Assembly (NCBI GenBank): GCA_024276805.1
Contig: JAJRWJ010000389.1
Span: 1 to 13,852 of the forward strand
Origin: Gammaproteobacteria bacterium
GTDB lineage: Bacteria; Pseudomonadota; Gammaproteobacteria; Methylococcales; Methylomonadaceae
DNA: 13,852 nucleotides
Reading direction: 5' to 3'
In this document: piece by piece, positions 1 through 7,351 of the stretch
Layout of the letters: the number at the start of each line of letters is the position of its first letter
Position numbering within the stretch: the first letter of the stretch is position 1
Translations under genes and position numbers: made by a program
Notes under the pieces: generated by a model
What the model was told of the DNA's origin: nothing
What the model saw: only the letters and a program-made list of their open reading frames with translations
Databases searched by the model: none

Positions 1-15
1 CAAAAAATAACGGAA

Positions 16-474
16 TCACATATCATCCAGTGACATGGCATCACGCACCAGACGTTTTTTTTCATTGTCTTCCATCTCGATCATGTTCTCGAATAATTCC
101 TTGAGTTCTGGTAAATCGACATGTTCTTTCAAATCTCTGTATAGCTCCACGATGGCATTATCCACATCCAATGCAGTTTCCACTATCTGGCGTAATGTTA
201 TATCGGCATGCAAGGGCAGGTAATTGATTTTTTCATCGATATTTGAAGTCGGCGTAAACTCCAGCCAGGTATCCATCATCTGTTGCGCAGTGTCATTTTC
301 ATATTGACTCAGGCATTCTGCAAGGTTGCGTTCATGCCGGCCCAAATAATCGATCAACATTTTGATGCGACTCGATTGATGTTTATCACTGAGTTGATCA
401 TAAAATTTGCCCAGTCTGTTGTGAATTTCCTGGCTATATTCAATGATATCTTTGACTTGATCGAATTTTCGCAA
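16..474 (-). CDS. small helical protein, probably ferritin-like four-helix bundle
   Basis: A 152-residue acidic protein with no signal peptide or membrane segment, so cytoplasmic. It is almost all predicted helix, in two similar halves. Helix pair one contains EIHNRLGKFYDQL (16-28) and IKMLIDYLGRHERNL (37-51). Helix pair two contains TALDVDNAIVELYRDL (100-115) and LKELFENMIEMEDNEKKRL (124-142). Spacing resembles rubrerythrin/ferritin-like proteins, and E16, H18, H47, E48, E110, E135 and E138 could bind metal. The canonical ExxH pairs are not intact, so iron binding is uncertain. The start codon is TTG, fixed by the Shine-Dalgarno at 481-487. The gene stands alone beyond a likely terminator; no clear promoter was found in 488-595. 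Function not assigned; a stress or iron role would be inference from the fold only. Confidence 0.8.
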   Translation of the reverse strand: MRKFDQVKDIIEYSQEIHNRLGKFYDQLSDKHQSSRIKMLIDYLGRHERNLAECLSQYENDTAQQMMDTWLEFTPTSNIDEKINYLPLHADITLRQIVETALDVDNAIVELYRDLKEHVDLPELKELFENMIEMEDNEKKRLVRDAMSLDDM

Positions 475-480
475 AACGGC

Positions 481-487
481 TCTCCTT
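481..487 (-). promoter_or_regulatory. Shine-Dalgarno supporting a TTG start
   Basis: Minus-strand AAGGAGA lies six bases before the TTG at 474. It is the strongest ribosome site near this gene and no ATG is available until codon 39, so it fixes the TTG as start. Confidence 0.7.
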
Positions 488-595
488 GGTTTTCAATAAG
501 GTAATTGATCTGCTCTGATATGCGTAGAAGCAGGTTTCATTTTAAAAATTAATTAGTTAAAGCCTATAAACACCCATCCATGGGAGGTGTATAGA

Positions 596-628
596 AATAA
601 AACAGCAAATGCGATTTGCTGTTTTATT
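596..628. terminator. likely intrinsic terminator (bidirectional)
   Basis: A perfect 15-bp stem, with AATAAAACAGCAAAT and its complement around a GCG loop. On the minus strand the 3' arm ends in TTTTATTTCT, giving an A-tract/stem/T-tract terminator for transcripts coming from nuo and the haem gene. The plus-strand side also ends TTTTATT. The stem is AT-rich, with only four G-C pairs, so it may be leaky. It separates the hairpin block from the ferritin-like gene. Confidence 0.5.
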
Positions 629-680
629 CATAATCAATGGCTTGTGGCCATTGATGATGCCGGTACATCCCTGTGCCGGA

Positions 681-790
681 TTAGTGCAGCACCTGTTTTC
701 CATGATTGTGTAATGGCCTGGTAAATAATCGAAATAAAATATACCTGCAAAGGGCATTAAGTGTCGTAACAAAAACAGGTGCTGCATTAG
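681..790. repeat. 19-bp inverted repeat enclosing about 72 nt
   Basis: The left arm 681-699 (core TGCAGCACCTGTTTT) pairs with the right arm 772-790 over 19 positions, 17 Watson-Crick and two G-T. The enclosed 700-771 can form smaller stems, for example CCAT/ATGG and GGTA/TACC. The two wobble pairs are consistent with an RNA stem but do not prove one. Confidence 0.65.
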
Positions 791-818
791 TTCCCGTCAT
801 TTATAGACGGGAACTAAT
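786..818. repeat. 13-bp perfect hairpin
   Basis: ATTAGTTCCCGTC (786-798) pairs perfectly with GACGGGAACTAAT (806-818) around a 7-nt loop. It is not followed by a T-run on either strand, so it is a poor intrinsic terminator. It shares five bases (786-790) with the right arm of the 681-790 inverted repeat, so the two stems compete at their edges. It is the first strong stem met by transcripts leaving the haem-protein gene. Confidence 0.75.
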
Positions 819-905
819 TATGATTCGTGTTTTTCGGTTCGATGTTATGGAATAGATGCTGAATGCGCATATTCCTGTTGAGATCATCAATATGGTTGCA
901 GAAGT

Positions 906-1652
906 TTATACTCCCTGTTCTTTGTTCAATTTCCAGGGGAGTATCCACATCTGGTATAGGCTGGTGAACAGCATGATCGTGGAAGCCAGGGAATAACCAT
1001 AGCCGCCAATAAGGATAAGCCAGGCGAATTCAGGGTTCAATTTGGTGAGCCACCATGATAAAACGTCGATAATCAGAAAAGCAAATGGAATCATTACCAA
1101 GGTTGCCTTGATCCATTCCGGAATACCCACCGCAAAGACAAAAATCATGCCCATCAGCATGAAGATAAAGGAAATGCCAAAAAGATGGACATGTGATTGC
1201 TTGGTCAGAGAGACGAGGGGTATGCCTTTATCGATGTTGACAAATTTCTGAACGTTTGTCAGATCGGTAAAATCCGGCAGGGAAGTGCCCGCATGATGGC
1301 AAATAGTGCAGTGGCTCTCAAAGATGTTTTTAAACTTGGCATCCCATTCTTTGACCGGCGCCCCGGCGCGCGCCCATTTGATGATTTCAATACGCACCTG
1401 GGGTGGCGCATGACTCTTCATTGACCCATTGAGCATGGCTTCCAGGGTCGAGCCATTGCGATCACCGTAATAACTGTAGACAATGTCCTCTATCGATAGT
1501 CCAGGTTTGCCATCGGCCATACCATGCGTTTCAAATATCAGCGCTCCAGCCATCAATAATCCCAGGCCAATAGTCAGAAGGTAGCCGGTAAACAGCATTT
1601 TCAAGGATAAGGGCAGCCAGGGCAGGCCTTTGTCGAGGTTTTTAAAATTCAT
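906..1652 (-). CDS. membrane protein with one c-type haem site (CxxCH), function unknown
   Basis: A 248-residue protein. One membrane helix (about 14-38) is followed by a polar domain (about 39-153) and three more helices (155-177, 181-203, 208-233). The basic N-terminus puts the polar domain in the periplasm, where haem attachment to C115-x-x-C118-H119 (SHCTICHH) would occur. H154 and H156 at the start of helix 2 (SHVHLFG) are possible ligands to haem or another cofactor. I do not recognise a named family, though it resembles membrane proteins I associate with methanotrophs. It lies 63 nt after nuoN in the same direction, so co-transcription with complex I is likely and a role in quinol or cytochrome c electron transfer is an inference. 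The ATG at 1652 has only a weak GGGA upstream. The reaction is unknown. Confidence 0.88.
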   Translation of the reverse strand: MNFKNLDKGLPWLPLSLKMLFTGYLLTIGLGLLMAGALIFETHGMADGKPGLSIEDIVYSYYGDRNGSTLEAMLNGSMKSHAPPQVRIEIIKWARAGAPVKEWDAKFKNIFESHCTICHHAGTSLPDFTDLTNVQKFVNIDKGIPLVSLTKQSHVHLFGISFIFMLMGMIFVFAVGIPEWIKATLVMIPFAFLIIDVLSWWLTKLNPEFAWLILIGGYGYSLASTIMLFTSLYQMWILPWKLNKEQGV

Positions 1653-1715
1653 TGAATGTCGGTCCCGTGGATAGTGGAATGGAATTGTCTCGTTACCTGG
1701 ATGACCCGTACTATA
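1653..1715. other. nuoN to haem-protein spacer
   Basis: A 63-nt spacer. I see no stable hairpin followed by a T-run, so no intrinsic terminator. TATAGT at 1710-1715 on the minus strand resembles a -10 box but has no convincing -35. Read-through from nuoN is the simplest reading. Confidence 0.5.
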
Positions 1716-3182
1716 TCATTGCATCGTATAGGAGACAGACTGAATGATATTGATTAAAATTTCAGGATAAATACCGAGCCATACCAGCAGCATGGTCAAG
1801 CTGACGAGTGTTGTAGTGGAAATCCAGGCATTGCTGGACTCCCTGGGTTCGGGGGAGGCGATCGGCACTGTCTGTTCAGGTGTATTCAGTGACATAATCA
1901 CGATGATCCTCAGGTAGTAATACAGGCCCAGGCCGCTTCCTGCAATAACTGCGGCCAGCAATCCCCACAAGCGGCCCTCGGCGGCGCTGGTGAATATATA
2001 AAATTTACCGATAAATCCTGCCGTGAAGGGAATCCCGGCGAGCGACAGCAGCATCAGGGTAAATATCCCTGCTAGCCAGGGTTGTCGCCAATACAATCCA
2101 CGGTAGATTGACAGGTTGTCTGCTTCTGTTGGTACTGTTGAAAGTACCGAAACGACTCCGAAAGCACCGATCGTGGTTATGAAATAAGCCACCAGGTAAA
2201 AGCTGACGGATTCCACGGCCAAGGCTGGTGCAATACTGCCGGCAGCAATCAACGCGACCAGCAGGTAACCGATATGAGCGATGGCTGAATAAGCCAGAAT
2301 ACGTTTGACATCATCCTGCAGCAAAGCCAGCAGATTACCGAGCAGTATGGACAGTACGGCAATGATACTGAAAACATGCAACAAGCGAGGATAGCTGAAG
2401 CTGTCGGTATTGATGAAAAAACGCAGCAGAAGGACGAAAACAGCGCCTTTGGAAACGGTGGCGATAAATGCGCTGATCGGTGCGGGTGCGCCCTGATAGA
2501 CATCCGGCGTCCATAAATGGAATGGCGCCAGGGAAAGTTTAAATCCCAGCCCGGCCACGATCAGGATAATGCCACTCACCAGCATGGCGTTCAACGCCGT
2601 TTGCCGGGCAATATAGTCGCCAATGCCGCTGAAATAAAGTTCACCACACTGTGCATAAATCAATGCCATCCCCATCAGCAGGAAGGCGGATGATACACCC
2701 GACAGGAGCAAATATTTGATCGCAGCCTCCAGAGGACGCGCCTGCCTGAGTGGATAGCTGATCAGGACAAACAGAGAGATGCTGAGTATTTCAATGCCCA
2801 TAAAAAAGGTTGCAAAATGGCTGCTGCTGACCAGTACGGAAGCACCAAGAAGTGCGCTGAGTAATAACAACAGAAGTTCTTCGTTTTGTCCTTCCCGATG
2901 CTTGAAATAATCATGGCAAAGCGCCAATACGGCAAGTCCGGCCAGCAGCAATAAAGCCATAAAGAACAGGCCGTAATGATCCACCCGAAGCAGAAAAGTT
3001 GCCTGGACCGGCGCCTTTTGCCAGGCGATGGCCAAGGCCAGGAAGGTCAGGATGATTCCAGCAGTGGCCATGCTGCTGATGAAGAGGAAATTCCGTTTCA
3101 TGGCAATACAGAGCATTACCGTTATCACTGCAGTGGCCAGCAGTAACAGGGGGGAAAGGGATAAAAGCTGGTCAACGTTCAT
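1716..3182 (-). CDS. nuoN: NADH-quinone oxidoreductase subunit N (antiporter-like proton pump)
   Basis: A 488-residue antiporter-like membrane subunit (E. coli 485), the last nuo gene. Conserved charged residues: E131 in MGIEILSISL, K215 in GFKLSLAPFHLWTPDVYQ, K245 in ATVSKGAVF and K393 in FIGKFYIF. GAPAPISAF is the family signature. The open frame extends to 3422, but the extra 80 residues are antiparallel-free, low-hydrophobicity sequence overlapping nuoM. The membrane-type N-terminus MNVDQLLSLSPLLLL starts at 3182. No Shine-Dalgarno precedes it, so translation is probably coupled to nuoM through TAATG. It ends TGA at 1716, with no clear terminator before the next gene. Confidence 0.97.
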   Translation of the reverse strand: MNVDQLLSLSPLLLLATAVITVMLCIAMKRNFLFISSMATAGIILTFLALAIAWQKAPVQATFLLRVDHYGLFFMALLLLAGLAVLALCHDYFKHREGQNEELLLLLLSALLGASVLVSSSHFATFFMGIEILSISLFVLISYPLRQARPLEAAIKYLLLSGVSSAFLLMGMALIYAQCGELYFSGIGDYIARQTALNAMLVSGIILIVAGLGFKLSLAPFHLWTPDVYQGAPAPISAFIATVSKGAVFVLLLRFFINTDSFSYPRLLHVFSIIAVLSILLGNLLALLQDDVKRILAYSAIAHIGYLLVALIAAGSIAPALAVESVSFYLVAYFITTIGAFGVVSVLSTVPTEADNLSIYRGLYWRQPWLAGIFTLMLLSLAGIPFTAGFIGKFYIFTSAAEGRLWGLLAAVIAGSGLGLYYYLRIIVIMSLNTPEQTVPIASPEPRESSNAWISTTTLVSLTMLLVWLGIYPEILINIIQSVSYTMQ

Positions 3183-4675
3183 TATGGGGCCACAGCAGAC
3201 AGTTGCATTTCCCACTGCAGTACCGGATCCGAGATGTCCAGGACTGCTCCAGGATGAAGACCGAGCCAAACCGTGACGAGTGTCAGCAAACCCAATGAGG
3301 TCAGTTCGCGGCGATTGACATCGAACAAAGGCGCCTGGTTTTGCAGAGGGCCATGCAAGGCTTTCTGGATGACGAGCAGTGCATACAGCGGCGCCAGAAC
3401 AAGCCCCAGAGCTGCTACGCATGTGAGCAGGACATTTACCTTGAAAGCCCCGAGTAATACCAGGAATTCACCAATAAAATTTCCCAGCCCGGGTAATCCC
3501 AGCGAGGCTATGGCAAACAACAGGGTCAACGCGGACAAGCGAGGCAGTATGGCCCAGAGACCACCCATGCGGCCTATTTCCCTGGTATGCAGGCGTTCCT
3601 GCAAAGCCCCGGCTATCATGAATAACGCGGCGGCGCTGACGCCATGGGCCAGCATGGTGATGACTGCGCCCTGCAGGCCGATGATGTTCCAGGAGAACAC
3701 ACCCAGCAGAATAAAGCCCATGTGACTGACACTGGTATAGGCAATCAGGCGTTTCATATCGGATTGTGCAAAAGCCATGGCTGCCGCATAAATTACGTTT
3801 ATGGCGCCCAGTGTCATGGCGATGGGGGCAAATTGCATGGCCGCATCCGGAAACAACGGAATGACGAAGCGCAGTAACCCGTAGGCGCCTGTTTTGAGCA
3901 TGATGCCAGCCAGAATGACGCTGCCTCCGGTCGGGGCCTGGGTATGCGCGTCCGGCAGCCAGGTATGAAAAGGCACCGCCGGCAGCTTGACGGTGAATGC
4001 GATAAAAAATCCCAACATCAGCCAAAATGCGAATCGAGGGGGGAGCTCGGTATTCAACAAGGTAAAATAATCGAAGCTGTAGACACCGGTATGGTGGTGG
4101 TTGATCAGCACCAGAACCACGATCGCCAAGAGCATCAGAAGGCCGCTCACTTGCGTGAAAATGAAGAATTTAACAGCTGCGTAAGATCGGTTTTCATGAC
4201 CCCAGATGCTGATCAGGAAATACATTGGGACGAGCATCAATTCCCAGAAAAAAAACAACAGAAACAGATCGACCGCCAAAAAAACACCAACGATTCCAGC
4301 CAGACAGATCAGCAGGTTAAAGTAAAAGAACCCCTGCCGCTGGCCGATTTCCGTCCAGGAACTGCTGACCGCCATGAAGCCGAGCAGGATGGTCAAGGCG
4401 ATCAATAGCAGACTGAGCCCATCCAGAGCCAGATGAAAAGCGATACCGAAACGGGGAATCCAAGTGTGGTAGTAGTCGGCAAGCCAGTTTTGCGGCATGT
4501 TCGGAGACCCCATGACAACAGGCTCGGCATCGATATATTGTCCGAGCAGAAGCAATGCCTCGATTATGAGAGTGAGTATTGCCACCCAGCGTGCAGCATC
4601 GGGATGCCAGTATTCGGAACACCAGGCGAGTACACCGCCGAGAAATAAAATGGCGATCAGAAATGACAGTATCAT
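3182..4675 (-). CDS. nuoM: NADH-quinone oxidoreductase subunit M (antiporter-like proton pump)
   Basis: A 497-residue antiporter-like subunit (E. coli 509). Key residues seen: E145 in FFFWELMLVPM, K230 in FTVKLPAVPFHTWLPDAH, K261 in GIMLKTGAYG and E403 in NFIGEFLVLLG. The open frame runs upstream to 4792, but that extension overlaps nuoL and is arginine-rich. The hydrophobic MILSFLIAILF start at 4675 is the true N-terminus and shares ATGA with the nuoL stop. An AGGG lies ten bases upstream. The TAA overlaps the nuoN start as TAATG. Confidence 0.97.
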   Translation of the reverse strand: MILSFLIAILFLGGVLAWCSEYWHPDAARWVAILTLIIEALLLLGQYIDAEPVVMGSPNMPQNWLADYYHTWIPRFGIAFHLALDGLSLLLIALTILLGFMAVSSSWTEIGQRQGFFYFNLLICLAGIVGVFLAVDLFLLFFFWELMLVPMYFLISIWGHENRSYAAVKFFIFTQVSGLLMLLAIVVLVLINHHHTGVYSFDYFTLLNTELPPRFAFWLMLGFFIAFTVKLPAVPFHTWLPDAHTQAPTGGSVILAGIMLKTGAYGLLRFVIPLFPDAAMQFAPIAMTLGAINVIYAAAMAFAQSDMKRLIAYTSVSHMGFILLGVFSWNIIGLQGAVITMLAHGVSAAALFMIAGALQERLHTREIGRMGGLWAILPRLSALTLLFAIASLGLPGLGNFIGEFLVLLGAFKVNVLLTCVAALGLVLAPLYALLVIQKALHGPLQNQAPLFDVNRRELTSLGLLTLVTVWLGLHPGAVLDISDPVLQWEMQLSAVAP

Positions 4676-6516
4676 GGTGCTAACCCTATGGCGAGAAGAA
4701 CCGCGACGCCTACCGCCAGGGAGCCGGCATACCAGCGCACACGTCCTGTTTGCGTGGCGCTGGCCAGGCGGTGCAAGCTCAGGCTGAGCCATGCAATACC
4801 AACAAACAGACCATCCACGGCATCGTTTTTGTTCAGCTTGCTGATGGTTTTGAAGGGACGCAACAATAAATGGTCATACAGCGTATCGAACCGCCAACCG
4901 CTGTAGAAAAACTGTTTCATTGGTTTGACCCAGCGGTAAGTTGCAAAACCCTGCGTGTAAGAGGTTCCGGTCAGGTAGAACGGCACGGCAATCAACAGAC
5001 CGAGAATAGGCGCCACAATGGTGATGACTGAAACGAGACCGGCTGTACTGACTGTGTCCGGGTTGGAAAGCAGTGGAAATACAGAATCCAGAGGAACCTG
5101 CAGCAGACCGCCAAACAATGCCAGAATACTCAACAGGAGTAATGCCGTGTTCATGCACCAGCCTGGTTTCCTGGCAAGGGTTTGCACCTGGCTGCCAAAA
5201 AATACCACAAACACCAGCCGGAAACTGTAGATGCCTGTAAGCAGAGCGCCGAGACAGCCAGCCGCCCAAAGCATCGGAGAGACCTGAAAGGCTGCCTGCA
5301 ATATTTGATGCTTGCTATAAAAGCCAGAAGTGAAAGGCAATCCGGACAGTGCCGCGCCGCCGATCATAAAACTCCAGAATGTCAAGGGCAAGGCTTTGCG
5401 CAGTCCACCCATTTTAAAAATATTGTGTTCCTGATGGAAGCAGAAGATGACCGCACCTGCGGCCAGGAACAATAACGCCTTGAAGAAGGCATGGGTGAGC
5501 AGATGAAAAATCGCCGACGACCAGGCGCCAACGCCTAATGCGAGAAACATGTAACCAATCTGGCTGATGGTTGAGTAGGCGAGTATTCGCTTGATGTCAC
5601 TCTGCGCCAGAGCCGAGCAACCAGCGATCAGTAAAGTACATGTTCCGATCAGTGCGACTGCGAATTGCACCGTGGGCGCGAGCATGAATAAATCGTGGGT
5701 TCGGGCAATCAGATAAACCCCTGCTGTGACCATCGTCGCGGCATGAATCAATGCGCTGACCGGCGTTGGGCCGGCCATGGCGTCGGGCAGCCAGGTCTGC
5801 AGAGGCAATTGCGCGGATTTTCCCAATGCACCGCCCAACAGTAATGCCGCGGCAGTAACAGGCAACAAAGAACCGGCTGGCCATTGCATCACCGCCCGGT
5901 GCATCAAGGATTGTATATCAAAGGTATGCAATTGACTGAACAGTAAAAACAGGCCTATTGCCATGGCCGTGTCACCAATGCGGGTCATGACAAAGGCTTT
6001 GCGTGCGGCATAACCATTGCCTGGATCTGCATACCAGAAGCCGATCAGCAGATAGCTGCACAATCCGACTCCCTCCCAACCCAGGTAAAGCAAGACCAGA
6101 TTGTCTGCCAGCACCAGCACCAGCATGGCCGCGACGAATAGATTCAGATAGGCGAAAAAGCGTGCATAACCGGGGTCGGAGTGCATGAAGCCAACAGCAT
6201 AGACATGAATGAGAAAACCCACTCCGGTCACCACAAAGAGCATGGTCATCGTCAATGCATCGAGATAGAAGCCGAAGGGCACCGACATGGCGTCAATTTC
6301 CATCCAGGAACCCAGAACCAGACGATAGGGCTGCAGAGAACCATTGAGGAATTCGAAGCCGATCCAGGCGACCAGGATTGCCGATATTCCAACACTGCCG
6401 ATACCGATCCAGGCGATGACCACTTTGGAAAACCGGTTGCCCGCCAAACCCAGGATCAAAAACCCAAGGAATGGCAGCAGGGGGATACAGGCCAGAAGCT
6501 CTAACGGATTCATCAT
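4672..6516 (-). CDS. nuoL: NADH-quinone oxidoreductase subunit L (distal antiporter-like proton pump)
   Basis: A 614-residue antiporter-like membrane subunit (E. coli 613) at the far end of the membrane arm. Charged membrane residues expected for proton transfer are present: E148 in LGWEGVG, K233 in LGKSAQLPLQ, H258 in LIHAATM, K346 in HAFFKALLF and K402 in FYSKHQI. TWLPDAMAGPTPVSA is the family signature. The C-terminal part (about 530-614) supplies the long lateral helix and last membrane segment characteristic of NuoL. Two adjacent ATGs (6516 and 6513) directly follow the nuoK TAG. AGGG lies close upstream, and spacing fits either. The TGA overlaps the nuoM start (ATGA). Confidence 0.97.
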   Translation of the reverse strand: MMNPLELLACIPLLPFLGFLILGLAGNRFSKVVIAWIGIGSVGISAILVAWIGFEFLNGSLQPYRLVLGSWMEIDAMSVPFGFYLDALTMTMLFVVTGVGFLIHVYAVGFMHSDPGYARFFAYLNLFVAAMLVLVLADNLVLLYLGWEGVGLCSYLLIGFWYADPGNGYAARKAFVMTRIGDTAMAIGLFLLFSQLHTFDIQSLMHRAVMQWPAGSLLPVTAAALLLGGALGKSAQLPLQTWLPDAMAGPTPVSALIHAATMVTAGVYLIARTHDLFMLAPTVQFAVALIGTCTLLIAGCSALAQSDIKRILAYSTISQIGYMFLALGVGAWSSAIFHLLTHAFFKALLFLAAGAVIFCFHQEHNIFKMGGLRKALPLTFWSFMIGGAALSGLPFTSGFYSKHQILQAAFQVSPMLWAAGCLGALLTGIYSFRLVFVVFFGSQVQTLARKPGWCMNTALLLLSILALFGGLLQVPLDSVFPLLSNPDTVSTAGLVSVITIVAPILGLLIAVPFYLTGTSYTQGFATYRWVKPMKQFFYSGWRFDTLYDHLLLRPFKTISKLNKNDAVDGLFVGIAWLSLSLHRLASATQTGRVRWYAGSLAVGVAVLLAIGLAP

Positions 6517-6825
6517 CTATCCCTGCATTTCATCCACCGAATCGGCATCCAGTGTCTGCAAGCGGCGGAAAATTTGCAGCACCAGTCCCAGGCCAACACC
6601 CACTTCGGCGGCGGCAAGCGTCAGGATGAGCAGGAACATGACCTGTCCATCCGCTTGTCCCCAGCGCGACCCGGCCACGATAAAAGCCAGACCGGTGGCG
6701 TTGAGCATGATTTCCAGGGACATCAGCATCATGATCAGGTTGCGGCGCACCAATACCCCGGTCAATCCCAGGACGAACAAAATGGCGGCCAGCAACAGAC
6801 CCTGTTCCATTGGAATGGCAGTCAT
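6517..6825 (-). CDS. nuoK: NADH-quinone oxidoreductase subunit K (membrane arm, MrpC-like)
   Basis: A 102-residue protein with three membrane helices (E. coli 100). The two buried glutamates of the proton path are present: E38 in MSLEIMLNA and E74 in TLAAAEVGVG. GQADGQVMF and the C-terminal DSVDEMQG are family signatures. It starts ATG within ATGA at the end of nuoJ, with GGGGAT upstream, and its TAG directly abuts the nuoL ATG. The small size and position between nuoJ and nuoL leave no doubt about identity. Confidence 0.96.
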   Translation of the reverse strand: MTAIPMEQGLLLAAILFVLGLTGVLVRRNLIMMLMSLEIMLNATGLAFIVAGSRWGQADGQVMFLLILTLAAAEVGVGLGLVLQIFRRLQTLDADSVDEMQG

Positions 6826-7340
6826 GTTTTATCCCCGATGTCAGCAGTATCGGGCGCCGGTTTGGCCAGATGATAAGCGCCGACCAGGGCAGCCAGCAAC
6901 AGCATCGAGGCCAGTTCCACGGCCAGCAGGTAGGGGCCGTACAGGGCGATTCCCACTTGCCGGGTGGTCACGACATGGCCGCTTTCGGCATTATCACCCA
7001 GCATGATGACCAGCAGCATTTCAGCCAGCAAAATCATGGCCAGCAGGGAAGGGCCGATCCAGATTCCCGGCTCTAGCCAGAGGCGTTCCTGGGCGATGCT
7101 CTTGTACCCTTGATTGAGCATCATGATGACGAAAACGAACAGCACCATGATGGCGCCAGCGTAGATAATCACTTCCAGCACGGCGGCAAAATAGGCGCCC
7201 AGCAAAAAAAAGACAACCCCGGTAGCCAGCAGGGACAAAATCAGATACAGCAGGCCATGTACGGCATTGAGCCGGGTAATCATCATCACCGTTGCGAAAA
7301 TGGCGACGCCGGACGTGAGATAAAACAATATTAGAACCAT
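6822..7340 (-). CDS. nuoJ: NADH-quinone oxidoreductase subunit J (membrane arm)
   Basis: A 172-residue membrane subunit with about five hydrophobic helices, somewhat shorter than E. coli NuoJ (184) because the C-terminal tail is short. Conserved stretches: NAVHGLLYLILSLLA, LGAYFAAVLEVIIYAGAIMV and VLFVFVIMMLN, which form the bent third helix that links quinone chemistry to the proton pumps. Near the end, ALYGPYLLAVELASMLLL is also typical. The ATG at 7340 is 11 nt after the nuoI stop, with AGAGAAG just upstream. The TGA overlaps the nuoK start (ATGA). Confidence 0.96.
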   Translation of the reverse strand: MVLILFYLTSGVAIFATVMMITRLNAVHGLLYLILSLLATGVVFFLLGAYFAAVLEVIIYAGAIMVLFVFVIMMLNQGYKSIAQERLWLEPGIWIGPSLLAMILLAEMLLVIMLGDNAESGHVVTTRQVGIALYGPYLLAVELASMLLLAALVGAYHLAKPAPDTADIGDKT

Positions 7341-7351
7341 GATCTTCTCTG

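Larger units (their letters stand above)
550..820. repeat. hairpin-dense non-coding block with terminal 9-bp inverted repeat
   Basis: This stretch lies in the 431-nt gap between the haem-protein stop and the ferritin-like gene. It holds a nearly continuous chain of hairpins: 564-594 (imperfect), 596-610/614-628 (perfect 15 bp), 633-641/647-655 (9 bp), 660-667/672-679 (8 bp with one G-T), 681-699/772-790 (19 bp with two G-T), and 786-798/806-818 (13 bp). The outer edges TAATTAGTT (550-558) and AACTAATTA (812-820) are exact inverted repeats. No convincing protein is encoded; a 76-codon minus-strand frame across 557-787 is cysteine-rich and looks like chance. It could be a structured RNA, a small non-autonomous mobile element or a REP-like palindrome cluster. 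No flanking target duplication was found. The rest of the gap (475-549 and 821-905) shows nothing clear beyond the ribosome site at 481-487. Confidence 0.6.

Noticed and set aside
557..787. A 76-codon minus-strand frame in the hairpin block
   Set aside because: It runs through several inverted repeats, lacks a ribosome site, and its sequence tracks the palindromes rather than any protein pattern.
1710..1715. TATAGT as a -10 box for the haem-protein gene
   Set aside because: No -35-like hexamer lies about 17 nt upstream, so it is not enough to call a promoter.
3183..3422. N-terminal extension of nuoN (and similar extensions of nuoM to 4792 and nuoG to 11794)
   Set aside because: These upstream parts overlap conserved neighbouring genes in another frame and are not membrane- or ferredoxin-like. 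The family-length starts share TAATG or ATGA with the preceding gene.
3468..4025. A 185-codon minus-strand frame inside nuoM
   Set aside because: It lies in another frame of a fully conserved nuoM and is arginine- and histidine-rich with no domain, so it is a shadow.
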